Made by a program: the position numbers and the translations under genes. Shown here one piece after another: positions 1-6,771 of a stretch of 12,573 nucleotides of DNA (within the stretch, counting starts at the first letter, position 1; every line of letters starts with the position of its first letter). Under the pieces are notes generated by a model, which did no database searches, had not been told where the DNA came from, and saw nothing but the letters and a program-made list of their open reading frames with translations. This DNA is from Betaproteobacteria bacterium (GTDB lineage: Bacteria > Pseudomonadota > Gammaproteobacteria > Burkholderiales > SG8-39), in the NCBI GenBank assembly GCA_004298295.1, contig SCUH01000007.1, positions 1-12,573 on the forward strand, read 5' to 3'.

Positions 1-1
1 G

Positions 2-241
2 CAGGGCAATCTCGACCCTGCAGCGCTTTACGCGCCGCCGGAGCGCGTGCGCGCCGAAGCGCGGCGTGTCCTCGATGCCTTCGGCCCGAGCCCGGGACAC
101 GTATTCAATCTCGGCCACGGGATCACGCCGCAGGCAAGTCCCGACGCTGTCGCGGCGCTGGTGGACGAAGTGCGCACTTACAGCCGCGCCTTGCGTCGCA
201 TCCGGGCCACAGCGAGCGCCGCACGTCCCGCTTCGGCCTGA
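2..241 (+). CDS. hemE: Uroporphyrinogen decarboxylase, C-terminal end (partial)
   Basis: This is the last 79 codons of a gene that begins before the window; the frame is open from base 2. The translation contains QGNLDPAALYAPPERV and then VFNLGHGITPQASPDAVAAL, the conserved C-terminal block of uroporphyrinogen III decarboxylase (FNLGHGI.P, followed by the final helix). The enzyme removes four acetate carboxyl groups from uroporphyrinogen III to give coproporphyrinogen III in cytoplasmic heme synthesis. The catalytic N-terminal Arg/Asp residues lie outside the window. The last residues (RATASAARPASA) are an unconserved Ala-rich tail. From memory of the family context, hemE often precedes priA in betaproteobacteria, and that is the order here. 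The family call is secure; nothing can be said about its promoter. Confidence 0.95.
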   Translation, partial: QGNLDPAALYAPPERVRAEARRVLDAFGPSPGHVFNLGHGITPQASPDAVAALVDEVRTYSRALRRIRATASAARPASA

Positions 242-242
242 T

Positions 243-251
243 CTATTCACA
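243..251 (+). promoter_or_regulatory. Weak DnaA-box-like site (CTATTCACA)
   Basis: CTATTCACA differs from the TTATNCACA DnaA-box consensus only at the first base. It lies immediately after the hemE stop codon, 126 nt upstream of the main box cluster. A single one-mismatch 9-mer can occur by chance; it is listed because three more sites lie in the same gap. Confidence 0.35.
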
Positions 252-377
252 ATTCGGTCGCTTGATCGGAAATCGCCGCTGCCGCAGGCAACGCAGGGGG
301 AATCATTGCGCAAGTCTCTGACCCGAATGAAGAAAAAATCTCACCGCAATCGATCTTCGGCGTTGCATCAAGAAATC

Positions 378-427
378 TGTGGATAAGAAGCGGATCGGGT
401 ACCGGATTACCCACAAACTTATCCACA
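378..427. promoter_or_regulatory. DnaA-box cluster: two perfect boxes, inverted, plus one near-match
   Basis: TGTGGATAA at 378-386 is a perfect DnaA box (TTATCCACA) on the minus strand. TTATCCACA at 419-427 is a perfect box on the plus strand. TTACCCACA at 407-415 matches at eight of nine positions, in the same direction as the third box and 12 nt away start to start. The outer two form a 10-bp inverted repeat (TGTGGATAAG ... CTTATCCACA, arms 378-387 and 418-427). Two perfect 9-mers within 50 nt of high-GC DNA is far from random expectation. DnaA binding here could control priA, titrate DnaA, or be part of an origin-like element; the sequence alone cannot decide. Confidence 0.7.
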
Positions 428-564
428 TCGTCTGGAACTGATTGAAAATTCCTTTACGTGGCAAGGGCTCGCAGCGCAATCCCATGCGAAGGCTCAGGTT
501 CCGTGACTAAGCCCTTGCAGGGACTTGAAAAAATGAAGCCGCTCAACGCACGCTCCCTCTGCCA

Positions 565-2556
565 ATGAATCTGATGCGCGTCGCGCTCGACGTCCCGATC
601 GCGACCCTGTTCGATTATCTGGTTCCGGACACGCTGGAACTGCAGCCCGGGGACCGGGTCGTGGTGCCGTTCGGCGCGCGCACGCGGGTCGGCATCGCGA
701 TTGAAACGGCGCAGCACAGCGACGTACCGCCGGAGAAACTGAAACCCGTCGCGCGCGTGCTGCAGGACGCGCCGCGGCTGACGCGCCAGTGGCTCGAATT
801 CATGCGCTTTCTCGCCGCGTACTACCAGCGCCCGCTCGGCGAGACGGTGGTGCATGCGCTGCCGCCGCGCCTGCGCTCGCTGCGAGCGTTGCCCAAGGCG
901 ATCCGACAGTCCGCGCCGCTGCCGCCTTCGGGCACGCGCTTCATGGCGCGGCACACGCTCACCCCGGCGCAAGCCGAAGCCGTTAACCGCATGCGCGCGG
1001 CGCTCGGCCGCTTCCAGGTGTTCCTGTTGCATGGCGTGACCGGCAGCGGCAAGACCGAGGTTTACTTCCGCTTGATCGCGGAAGTGCTTGCGCGCGGCGC
1101 GCAGGCGCTGGTGCTGGTGCCGGAGATCGGCCTCACGCCGCAGCTCGAATCGCGCGTGCGCGAGGCCTTCCCGCAAACCCACGTCGCGGTGCTGCACAGC
1201 GCGCTCGAGGACGTTCCCCGCACGGCCGCCTGGCTGAGTGCGGCGCGCGGCGACGCCGGCATCGTGCTCGGCACGCGCCTGGCCGTGCTCGCGCCGCTGC
1301 CGCGTCTCGGTCTCGTCGTGGTCGACGAGGAACACGACGGCTCCTTCAAGCAGCAGGAAGGCCTGCGCTATTCCGGGCGCGACGCTGCGGTCGCGCGCGC
1401 CAAGCGGGAGGGCTGTCCGGCGGTGCTCGGCACGGCGACACCGTCGCTCGAATCCTGGCACAACGGCCTTGCGGGGCGTTACGAGACACTCTCGATCCCC
1501 GAACGCGCCGTCCCCGGCGCGCGCATGCCGCAGGTGCGCACCGTCGATCTGCGCACGGAACGCGAGGAGCACGGCCTGGCGCAAAGCGCGATCGCGGCGA
1601 TCGGCCAGCGCCTGGCGCGCGCCGAGCAAAGCCTGGTCTTCATCAATCGACGCGGCTACGCCCCGGTGCTCGCCTGCGATGCCTGCGGCTGGGCGGCGGG
1701 CTGCGAGCGCTGCAGCACGCGCCTCGTGCTGCACGCCGCAGACCGGCGCCTGCGCTGCCACCATTGCGGCGCCGAGGCGTCGATCCCCCGAGCCTGCCCG
1801 ACCTGCGGCAATCTCGACCTGCGTGCGCTCGGGCGCGGCACGCAGCGAGTCGAAGAGTCACTCGGTACGCTGTTTCCGCAGGCGCGCGTGCTACGCATCG
1901 ACAGCGACAGCGCGCGCCGGCGCCATGAGCACGCGCGCAGGCTGGAAGGCATCCACCGCGGCGAGGGCGACATCCTGGTCGGCACCCAGCTCCTCGCCAA
2001 GGGGCACGACTTTCCGGCCCTGACGCTGGTCTGCGTGCTGAACGCCGATAGCGCGCTGTTTTCAACCGACTACCGCGCCGCGGAGCGCCTGTTCGCGACC
2101 CTGTCGCAGGTGGGGGGGCGTGCCGGCCGGCGCGAGACGCCCGGCGAAGTCCTGGTGCAGACGCGCTTCCCGCAGCACCCGCTCTATGCCGCACTGGCGC
2201 GGCACGACTACGCCGGGTTCGCCGCGGCGCAGCTCGCCGAGCGCGAGGCCGCCGGCTTTCCGCCGTTCGTGTTCGAAGCGGCCCTGCGCGCCGAGGCGCG
2301 CAAGCTCGACGCGGCGCTTGAATTTCTGCGCCAGGCCGCACGTGCCGTACCAGCGCACGAAGAGGTGATCGTCTACGACCCGGTGCCGCACGTCATCACG
2401 CGGCGCGCCGGCGCCGAGCGCGCGCAGCTGCTGATGCAATCGGCGTCGCGCCCGGCGCTGCAGGAGCACCTGCGCACATTGAGCGAGCACCTCTATGCGG
2501 CGCACGCGCCGGGGCTGCACTGGCATCTCGACGTCGATCCGATCGAGTTCGACTGA
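565..2556 (+). CDS. priA: Primosomal replication restart helicase PriA
   Basis: PriA is a superfamily 2 3'-to-5' DNA helicase. It recognises abandoned replication forks and starts reassembly of the primosome that reloads DnaB. The 663-residue protein shows the N-terminal DNA-binding domain (MNLMRVALDVPIATLFDY), Walker A GVTGSGKT at 157-164, the DEEH box at 254-257, and helicase motif VI as QVGGRAGR. The PriA zinc-binding insertion has all eight cysteines: C371, C374, C380, C383, C398, C401, C411 and C414. It is somewhat shorter than the E. coli protein (732 residues). No clear Shine-Dalgarno sequence precedes either ATG 565 or the in-frame ATG 574, so the start is uncertain by three codons. 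It follows the DnaA-box gap and ends 37 nt before argS. Confidence 0.98.
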   Translation: MNLMRVALDVPIATLFDYLVPDTLELQPGDRVVVPFGARTRVGIAIETAQHSDVPPEKLKPVARVLQDAPRLTRQWLEFMRFLAAYYQRPLGETVVHALPPRLRSLRALPKAIRQSAPLPPSGTRFMARHTLTPAQAEAVNRMRAALGRFQVFLLHGVTGSGKTEVYFRLIAEVLARGAQALVLVPEIGLTPQLESRVREAFPQTHVAVLHSALEDVPRTAAWLSAARGDAGIVLGTRLAVLAPLPRLGLVVVDEEHDGSFKQQEGLRYSGRDAAVARAKREGCPAVLGTATPSLESWHNGLAGRYETLSIPERAVPGARMPQVRTVDLRTEREEHGLAQSAIAAIGQRLARAEQSLVFINRRGYAPVLACDACGWAAGCERCSTRLVLHAADRRLRCHHCGAEASIPRACPTCGNLDLRALGRGTQRVEESLGTLFPQARVLRIDSDSARRRHEHARRLEGIHRGEGDILVGTQLLAKGHDFPALTLVCVLNADSALFSTDYRAAERLFATLSQVGGRAGRRETPGEVLVQTRFPQHPLYAALARHDYAGFAAAQLAEREAAGFPPFVFEAALRAEARKLDAALEFLRQAARAVPAHEEVIVYDPVPHVITRRAGAERAQLLMQSASRPALQEHLRTLSEHLYAAHAPGLHWHLDVDPIEFD

Positions 2557-2566
2557 GGCGCGCCGC

Positions 2567-2590
2567 GGGCGCGGTTTATAATTCGCGCCC
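2567..2590. repeat. 7-bp inverted repeat flanking the argS -10 element
   Basis: GGGCGCG at 2567-2573 and CGCGCCC at 2584-2590 are perfect inverted arms around a 10-nt AT-rich centre (GTTTATAATT) that contains the argS -10 hexamer. There is no trailing T-run, so it is unlikely to be a priA terminator. It could be a protein-binding dyad or an accident of GC-rich sequence. Confidence 0.45.
2577..2582 (+). promoter_or_regulatory. Putative argS promoter -10 element (TATAAT)
   Basis: A perfect TATAAT lies in the 37-nt priA-argS gap. Transcription would be expected to start near 2589, only about 5 nt before the argS ATG at 2594, leaving no room for a ribosome binding site. No good TTGACA-like -35 sits at 16-18 nt upstream; the nearest candidate, TCGACT at 2549-2554, is 22 nt away. 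The element is convincing by sequence in such GC-rich DNA; activity is inferred. Confidence 0.6.
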
Positions 2591-2593
2591 CCG

Positions 2594-4276
2594 ATGGATT
2601 CCAGAATCGAGATCACGGCGCTGCTGCGCGAGGCGCTCGCGCGCACCGTACCCGAGGCAGCGGACGCCGAGATCGTCCTCGAGCGGCCGCGAGAGGCCGC
2701 GCACGGCGACTTTGCCTGCAACCTCGCGCTGCAACTGGCCCGGCGCCTGAACAAGAACCCGCGCCAGCTCGCCGCAGCGCTTGCGGCGGCGCTGCGCGCG
2801 CTGCCGGGGTTCGGCTCGGGTCCGATCGAACGGATCGAAGTCGCGGGCCCCGGTTTCATCAATCTGCACCTCGCGGCGCGCGCGCGGCATGCGGTGATCG
2901 ACGCGGTGCTGCGCTCCGGCGCCGCCTATGGCCGCGCGAGCGCGGCCAAGCCGGAACGCATCCAGGTCGAATTCGTCTCCGCCAACCCCACCGGTCCGCT
3001 GCACGTCGGGCACGCACGGCAGGCGGCGCTCGGCGACGCCATCGCGAAACTGCTCGAAGCGCAGGGCCACGTCGTGACGCGCGAGTTCTACTACAACGAC
3101 GCCGGCGTGCAGATCCGCAACCTGACGCGCTCGGTGCAGGCGCGCGCCCGGGGACTGAAGCCGGGCGACGCCGGCTGGCCGCAGGACGCCTATGACGGCG
3201 AATACGTGCAGGACATCGCGCAGGAATTTCTGGCGCGCAACACGGTACGCGCCGCGGACGGCGCGGCCGTGACCGCCAGCGGCAATGCCGAGGACCTCGA
3301 ATCGCTCGAGCGCTTCGCCGTCACCTACCTGCGCCGCGAGCAGGACACCGACCTGCAGCGGCTCGGCGTGAATTTCGACGCCTATTACCTCGAGTCGAGC
3401 CTGTATGCCGACGGCAAGGTCGAAGCCGCGGTGCGCCGCCTGATCGCGAGCGGCAAGACCTTCGAGGCGGAAAGGGCGCTGTGGCTGCGCACCACCGAGT
3501 ACGGCGACGACAAGGACCGCGTGGTGCGCAAGTCCGACGGCAGCTATACCTACTTTGTTCCCGACGTCGCCTACCACCTCACCAAGTGGCAGCGCGGCTT
3601 CCGGCGGGTGGTCAACGTGCAGGGTACCGACCATCACAGCACCGTGACGCGCGTGCGCGCCGGGCTGCAGGCGCTCGATCTCGGGGTGCCGCCGGGCTAT
3701 CCCGATTACGTGCTGCACAGCATGGTGCGCGTCATGCGCGGCGGCGAGGAAGTGAAGATCTCGAAGCGCGCCGGCTCCTACGTCACGGTGCGCGACCTCG
3801 TCGACTGGGTGGGGCGCGACGCGACGCGTTTTTTTCTCGTCTCGCGGCGGGCCGACACCGAATTCGTGTTCGACATCGACCTGGCGCTCGCGCAGAGCGA
3901 GGAAAATCCGGTGTATTACGTGCAATACGCCCACGCGCGCGTCTGCAGCGTGTTCACGCAGTGGGGCGGCGACGTGCAGGCGCTGCACGGTGTCACGCTC
4001 GCGCCGCTCGCCGGCGCACGCGAATTGGCGCTGATGCAGCGGCTCGGTGAATTCCCCGAGCTGCTGCGGACCGCGGCGCAGGAATTCGCGCCGCATGCGA
4101 TCGCTTTCTACCTGCGCGAACTCGCGGCCGAATTCCACAGCTACTATAATGCGGAGCGGATCCTGGTCGACGACGAGCAGGTCCGCGCCGCGCGCCTGGC
4201 GCTGTGCGCGGCCGTCCGGCAGGTGCTGGCCAACGGGCTGGCGCTGCTCGGCGTGAGCGCGCCGGAGAAGATGTGA
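2594..4276 (+). CDS. argS: Arginyl-tRNA synthetase
   Basis: This class I aminoacyl-tRNA synthetase charges tRNA-Arg with arginine in the cytoplasm, a reaction that needs the tRNA to be bound for amino acid activation. The 560 residues are close to the usual length (about 577 in E. coli). An N-terminal additional domain covers about 1-115. The HIGH-type motif is HVGH at 137-140 in GPLHVGHARQAALGD. The KMSKS-equivalent loop is KISKR at 388-392 in EEVKISKRAGSYVTVRDL. The DALR-type anticodon-binding helical domain follows from about residue 440, beginning YVQYAHARVCSVF. The ATG at 2594 matches the usual family N-terminus and has no Shine-Dalgarno. Its final codons contain the ribosome binding site of the next gene, and the stop TGA shares its A with the next ATG, so the two are translationally coupled. 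Confidence 0.98.
   Translation: MDSRIEITALLREALARTVPEAADAEIVLERPREAAHGDFACNLALQLARRLNKNPRQLAAALAAALRALPGFGSGPIERIEVAGPGFINLHLAARARHAVIDAVLRSGAAYGRASAAKPERIQVEFVSANPTGPLHVGHARQAALGDAIAKLLEAQGHVVTREFYYNDAGVQIRNLTRSVQARARGLKPGDAGWPQDAYDGEYVQDIAQEFLARNTVRAADGAAVTASGNAEDLESLERFAVTYLRREQDTDLQRLGVNFDAYYLESSLYADGKVEAAVRRLIASGKTFEAERALWLRTTEYGDDKDRVVRKSDGSYTYFVPDVAYHLTKWQRGFRRVVNVQGTDHHSTVTRVRAGLQALDLGVPPGYPDYVLHSMVRVMRGGEEVKISKRAGSYVTVRDLVDWVGRDATRFFLVSRRADTEFVFDIDLALAQSEENPVYYVQYAHARVCSVFTQWGGDVQALHGVTLAPLAGARELALMQRLGEFPELLRTAAQEFAPHAIAFYLRELAAEFHSYYNAERILVDDEQVRAARLALCAAVRQVLANGLALLGVSAPEKM
4264..4267 (+). promoter_or_regulatory. Ribosome binding site of the SPOR-domain gene (GGAG)
   Basis: GGAG lies 8 nt before ATG 4276, inside the last argS codons. 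It supports ATG 4276 over the longer in-frame open reading that extends upstream into argS. Confidence 0.7.
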
Positions 4277-4863
4277 TGGCCAAACCCGCCAAGAGCGCAC
4301 CGCGCAGCCGTTCCGGCGGCAGTTTCCTGCTCGGCGTGTTCATCGGCCTGATGCTCGGCCTGGGCATTGCCGTCGGCGTCGCGTTCTACCTGAACAAGAC
4401 GCCCCTGCCCTTCATCACGAAGACCAAGCCCCTGGCGGCCAAGGACGCGGCGCAGCCGCCCGTGGTGGCCGGATTGCCGCAGCCGGCGGCGAAGTCGCCC
4501 GAGAAGCCGCGTTTCGACTTCTACAAGATCCTCCCGGGCAGCGAGGAAACGGTTTCGGAAAAGGAACTGAAGGAAGCGGCGCGCAGCGCCAGGAGTCAGC
4601 CGGAAAGCGCGAAGGACGTTTATTACATCCAGGCGGGCTCGTTCCAGAACCCGGCCGACGCCGACAACCAGAAGGCGCGCCTCGCGATCCTGGGGTTCGA
4701 GTCGAGCGTGGAGTCGATGAACCTGCCCGACAAGGGCACCTTTTATCGCGTGCGGCTGGGACCGTTCCAGCGCATCGACGAGCTCAACCGGGTGCGGCAG
4801 GCGCTGGCGCAGAACGGCATCGATGCGAACCTCGTCAAACTGAAGGATCCGCGGACCAACTGA
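4276..4863 (+). CDS. SPOR-domain inner-membrane protein, FtsN-like
   Basis: The 195-residue protein starts with a short basic cytoplasmic tail (MAKPAKSAPRSRSGG), then one hydrophobic segment at about 16-38, then a Pro/Ala/Lys-rich periplasmic linker. A C-terminal SPOR domain covers about 115-190, beginning YYIQAGSFQNPADAD and including FYRVRLGPF. SPOR domains bind denuded septal peptidoglycan, and this layout (short tail, single membrane helix, linker, SPOR) is that of FtsN-type division proteins. Whether it is the functional FtsN or one of several SPOR proteins cannot be told from the sequence. The start is fixed by GGAG 8 nt upstream and by the ATGA overlap with argS. dsbA follows 3 nt after its stop. 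Confidence 0.92.
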   Translation: MAKPAKSAPRSRSGGSFLLGVFIGLMLGLGIAVGVAFYLNKTPLPFITKTKPLAAKDAAQPPVVAGLPQPAAKSPEKPRFDFYKILPGSEETVSEKELKEAARSARSQPESAKDVYYIQAGSFQNPADADNQKARLAILGFESSVESMNLPDKGTFYRVRLGPFQRIDELNRVRQALAQNGIDANLVKLKDPRTN

Positions 4864-4866
4864 CCC

Positions 4867-5511
4867 ATGGACATGACACGCCGCAACATCCTGGTCGCAC
4901 TGGCACTGGCCGCGCTCGGCGGCGCGGGCCTTGCGCAGGCGCAGCAGCCCGGGACCCATTACACCGTGCTCAAGCCCGAACTGCCGGTGAATGCGCCCGG
5001 CAAGATCGAGGTCATCGAATTCTTCTGGTACGGCTGCATCCACTGCTACAACCTCGAGGCCGAGCTCGAGAAATGGCAGCGCAAGCTCGCCCCGGACGTG
5101 CAGTTCCGGCGCGTTCCGGCGATCTTCAACGCGCGCTGGGGACACGACGCCGGGATCTATTTCGCGCTCGAAGCGATGGGCGTGATCGACAAGCTGCATC
5201 GGCCGCTGTTCGACGCGATCCACGTCGATCGCCTGCGCACCGACGACGCGAAGGCGCTCAGCGCGTGGCTGCAGAAGCAGGGCGTCGACGCCAAGCGCTT
5301 CGACGAGGTGTTCAAGTCGTTCGGCGTGCAGAGCAAGGTGCGCCAGGCGCAGCAGCTCACGGTGGCGTATCGCATCGACGGCACGCCGGCGATGGCGGTG
5401 CACGGCCGCTACACCGTGAGCCCCGAGCAGGGCGGCAGCCAGCGCGGCGTCCTGTCGGTGGTCGATTACCTCGTCGAGCTGACGCGCAAGGGCGCGCCCG
5501 CCAGAAAGTGA
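4867..5511 (+). CDS. dsbA: Periplasmic thiol:disulfide interchange protein DsbA, CIHC type
   Basis: DsbA oxidises cysteine pairs in newly exported proteins and is re-oxidised by the membrane protein DsbB. The 214 residues hold an N-terminal signal sequence (about 1-25, ending AQA), then IEVIEFFWYGCIHCYNLEAE with the active-site C57-I-H-C60, the DsbA helical insertion, and the cis-proline P174 in DGTPAM. The dipeptide between the cysteines is Ile-His rather than the Pro-His of E. coli DsbA; this dipeptide tunes redox potential in the family. The signal peptide begins MDMTRRNILVALAL, so a twin-arginine pattern (T-R-R-x-hydrophobic-hydrophobic) is present. ATG 4873 is an alternative start. It sits 3 nt after the SPOR gene, presumably in the same transcript, and ends 3 nt from the convergent rhodanese-like gene. 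Confidence 0.95.
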   Translation: MDMTRRNILVALALAALGGAGLAQAQQPGTHYTVLKPELPVNAPGKIEVIEFFWYGCIHCYNLEAELEKWQRKLAPDVQFRRVPAIFNARWGHDAGIYFALEAMGVIDKLHRPLFDAIHVDRLRTDDAKALSAWLQKQGVDAKRFDEVFKSFGVQSKVRQAQQLTVAYRIDGTPAMAVHGRYTVSPEQGGSQRGVLSVVDYLVELTRKGAPARK

Positions 5512-5514
5512 AAC

Positions 5515-6057
5515 TCAGGGCGCGGGTTTGCGCCAGCTGAGCCGAAGCGGCGCGAGCGCGCCGCCGGCCGCGATCCACGCCTCGAGGCCGCCGCGATACC
5601 AGTACACCTCGCGATAGCCGAGCGCGACCGCGCGCAGGGCGGCGTTGTACGACAACCAGCACGCGGTCCCCTGGCAGAAAAACACCATCGCGCGGCCGGC
5701 GTCGCCCCGGGTTGCGGCCCGCAGGAGTCGCGCCAATTGCGCCTGCACGGCGTCGTCAAAGCCCTCGCCGCGGCCGGCACCAGGCAGCCAGATCGCGCCG
5801 GGCAACGAGTCGTGCTGCGCACCACCCAGCACATCGAAGAGCAGCAGCGGCGGCTCGGCGGGCGCGCGCAGACGCTCACGCAGTTCCGCGGTGCCGAGGG
5901 TCTTCGCGCCGGGCAGCGTGCGTGGCGTCGGCGCCGAAAGCTCGGCCTGGCGCAGCGCCGCGACCGGCGCGACCCCGAAATCGGCATCCTCGTCGGCGCT
6001 GGCGATCGCCGCGGCCAGCAGGGCGCCGGCCAGAATCCATCGCGCGAGGTTTCGCAT
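5515..6057 (-). CDS. Exported rhodanese-like protein with CQGTACW loop
   Basis: The 180-residue protein has a signal peptide (MRNLARWILAGALLAAAIASA, probable cleavage after A21). A rhodanese-like domain follows: LLLFDVLGGAQHDSLPGAIWLPGA, then the active-site region VFFCQGTACWLSYNAALRA and GYREVYWYRGGLEAW. C128 is where the rhodanese catalytic cysteine would be, and the usual CxxxxR loop is replaced by C128-x4-C133-W134. The CW..NAA.RA..GY..VYWY pattern resembles periplasmic proteins annotated as PQQ-dependent catabolism-associated CXXCW motif proteins, but no PQQ genes are nearby. The second cysteine suggests a thiol-redox role rather than sulfur transfer (inference). It lies between two dsbA genes, convergent with the first and divergent from the second (75-nt gap). 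Confidence 0.8.
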   Translation of the reverse strand: MRNLARWILAGALLAAAIASADEDADFGVAPVAALRQAELSAPTPRTLPGAKTLGTAELRERLRAPAEPPLLLFDVLGGAQHDSLPGAIWLPGAGRGEGFDDAVQAQLARLLRAATRGDAGRAMVFFCQGTACWLSYNAALRAVALGYREVYWYRGGLEAWIAAGGALAPLRLSWRKPAP

Positions 6058-6132
6058 GCGCGCAGGCTAGGGCTTTCGCCGCCGCGGCGCAATCCGGGTA
6101 GACTGCGCGCGTCGCATGGCTCGGGAAACCGC
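6058..6132. other. Divergent intergenic region between rhodanese-like gene and second dsbA
   Basis: These 75 nt must hold the promoters of both divergent genes unless they are read from elsewhere. TAGACT at 6099-6104 is a four-of-six -10-like element for the rightward dsbA paralog, with no clear -35. GGGAAA just before the ATG at 6133 is a weak ribosome binding site. No inverted repeat stands out. Confidence 0.3.
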
Positions 6133-6771
6133 ATGAAAGCCCTGTTTGCAAAAGCTGGCTGGCTGATTCTGCTGGCTGCCGCCAGCGCGACGCTCCAGGC
6201 GCAGCCGGTGGCGGGGCGCGACTACCTCGTGCTCGATCCGCCGCGGCCCGCGGCGGCCGGCGGGCGCATCGAGGTGATCGAGTTCTTTTCCTACGGCTGC
6301 CCGTTCTGCTACGAGGCCGAGCCGTACATCATGCGCTGGCTGATGAAGCGCGACGCAGAGGTCGCGTTCAGGCGCGTGCCCTCGACCCTGCCCGCGGCCT
6401 GGGCGCCGTTCGCGCGCGCCTACTACGCGCTCGAGGCGACCGGTCTGCTGCCGCGCCTGCATTGGCCCGTGTTCGACAACCATCATTTCGACGGCAAGCG
6501 GCTCAACAACGAGAAGAACCTGATCGAATGGCTGAGCGCGAACGGCGAGGATGCGGTCGTCTTCAAGCAGGCGCTGGACTCACCGGAGGTCCGCGCCAAG
6601 TTCGAGCAAGCGCGCGCCCTGCTCGATGCCTACAACATCCAGGGCGTGCCGACCTTCGTCATCGACGGCCGCTACGTCACCTCATCGCGCCTGGCGGGCG
6701 GGATCCCCGAGATGATGAGCGTCGTCGAGCACCTCGTCGGTCTGGCACGTGCCGGGCGCGCGAAACAATAG
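6133..6771 (+). CDS. Second DsbA-family thiol:disulfide oxidoreductase, CPFC type
   Basis: The 212-residue exported protein has a signal peptide of about 23 residues (MKALFAKAGWLILLAAASATLQA). It then reads IEVIEFFSYGCPFCYEAEPY with the active site C56-P-F-C59 and the cis-proline P173 in GVPTFVIDGR. Several blocks align by eye with the upstream DsbA: IEVIEFF.YGC..CY, RRVP followed by AW or RW, and ALEA.G. The two look like paralogs from an old duplication, though the second has a different dipeptide and active-site surroundings. The frame stays open far upstream of ATG 6133, but that extension has no signal sequence and runs antisense to the rhodanese-like gene, so ATG 6133 is preferred. Its last 23 nt overlap the start of the SDR gene. 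Its partner and substrates are unknown. Confidence 0.93.
   Translation: MKALFAKAGWLILLAAASATLQAQPVAGRDYLVLDPPRPAAAGGRIEVIEFFSYGCPFCYEAEPYIMRWLMKRDAEVAFRRVPSTLPAAWAPFARAYYALEATGLLPRLHWPVFDNHHFDGKRLNNEKNLIEWLSANGEDAVVFKQALDSPEVRAKFEQARALLDAYNIQGVPTFVIDGRYVTSSRLAGGIPEMMSVVEHLVGLARAGRAKQ

Larger units (their letters stand above)
242..564. other. hemE-priA intergenic region, 323 nt, with DnaA-box-like sites
   Basis: This is the longest gene-free stretch in the window and is visibly richer in A and T than the flanking genes, for example around 325-450. It holds two perfect and two one-mismatch DnaA-box-like 9-mers (listed separately). An imperfect hairpin lies at 509-526 (AAG.CCCT, loop TGC, AGGG, bulged A, CTT) and is followed by A residues, not T, so it does not read as an intrinsic terminator. 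No good -35/-10 pair was found for priA. Short open frames across the gap resemble no protein family I recognise. Confidence 0.8.

Noticed and set aside
66..485. Short open frames through the hemE end and the intergenic gap, on both strands
   Set aside because: Their translations resemble no family, they have no ribosome binding site, and they cross the hemE coding end and the DnaA boxes.
509..526. Hairpin before priA as a terminator
   Set aside because: The stem is short with a bulge, and is followed by an A-run on the plus strand. On the minus strand the T-run precedes the stem, so it fits an intrinsic terminator on neither strand.
454..1764. 436-codon open frame antisense to priA
   Set aside because: It is Arg/His/Ala-rich, has no motif, and lies opposite the conserved PriA helicase core.
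2112..2118. Run of seven G in priA, considered as a sequencing-error frameshift
   Set aside because: The frame on both sides is continuous PriA, with helicase motif VI (QVGGRAGR) spanning the run, so the length is correct.
3829..3835. Run of seven T in argS, considered as a terminator or frameshift site
   Set aside because: No stem-loop of suitable form precedes it, and the argS frame reads through with conserved residues on both sides (TRFFL). It is just consecutive Phe codons.
2576..4300. 574-codon open frame antisense to argS
   Set aside because: It covers a complete argS with both synthetase signatures. The composition is shadow-like and no domain is seen.
5737..6132. Upstream extension of the second dsbA frame
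   Set aside because: The extension is antisense to the rhodanese-like gene and Arg-rich, and would bury the signal peptide. ATG 6133 begins a proper signal sequence.
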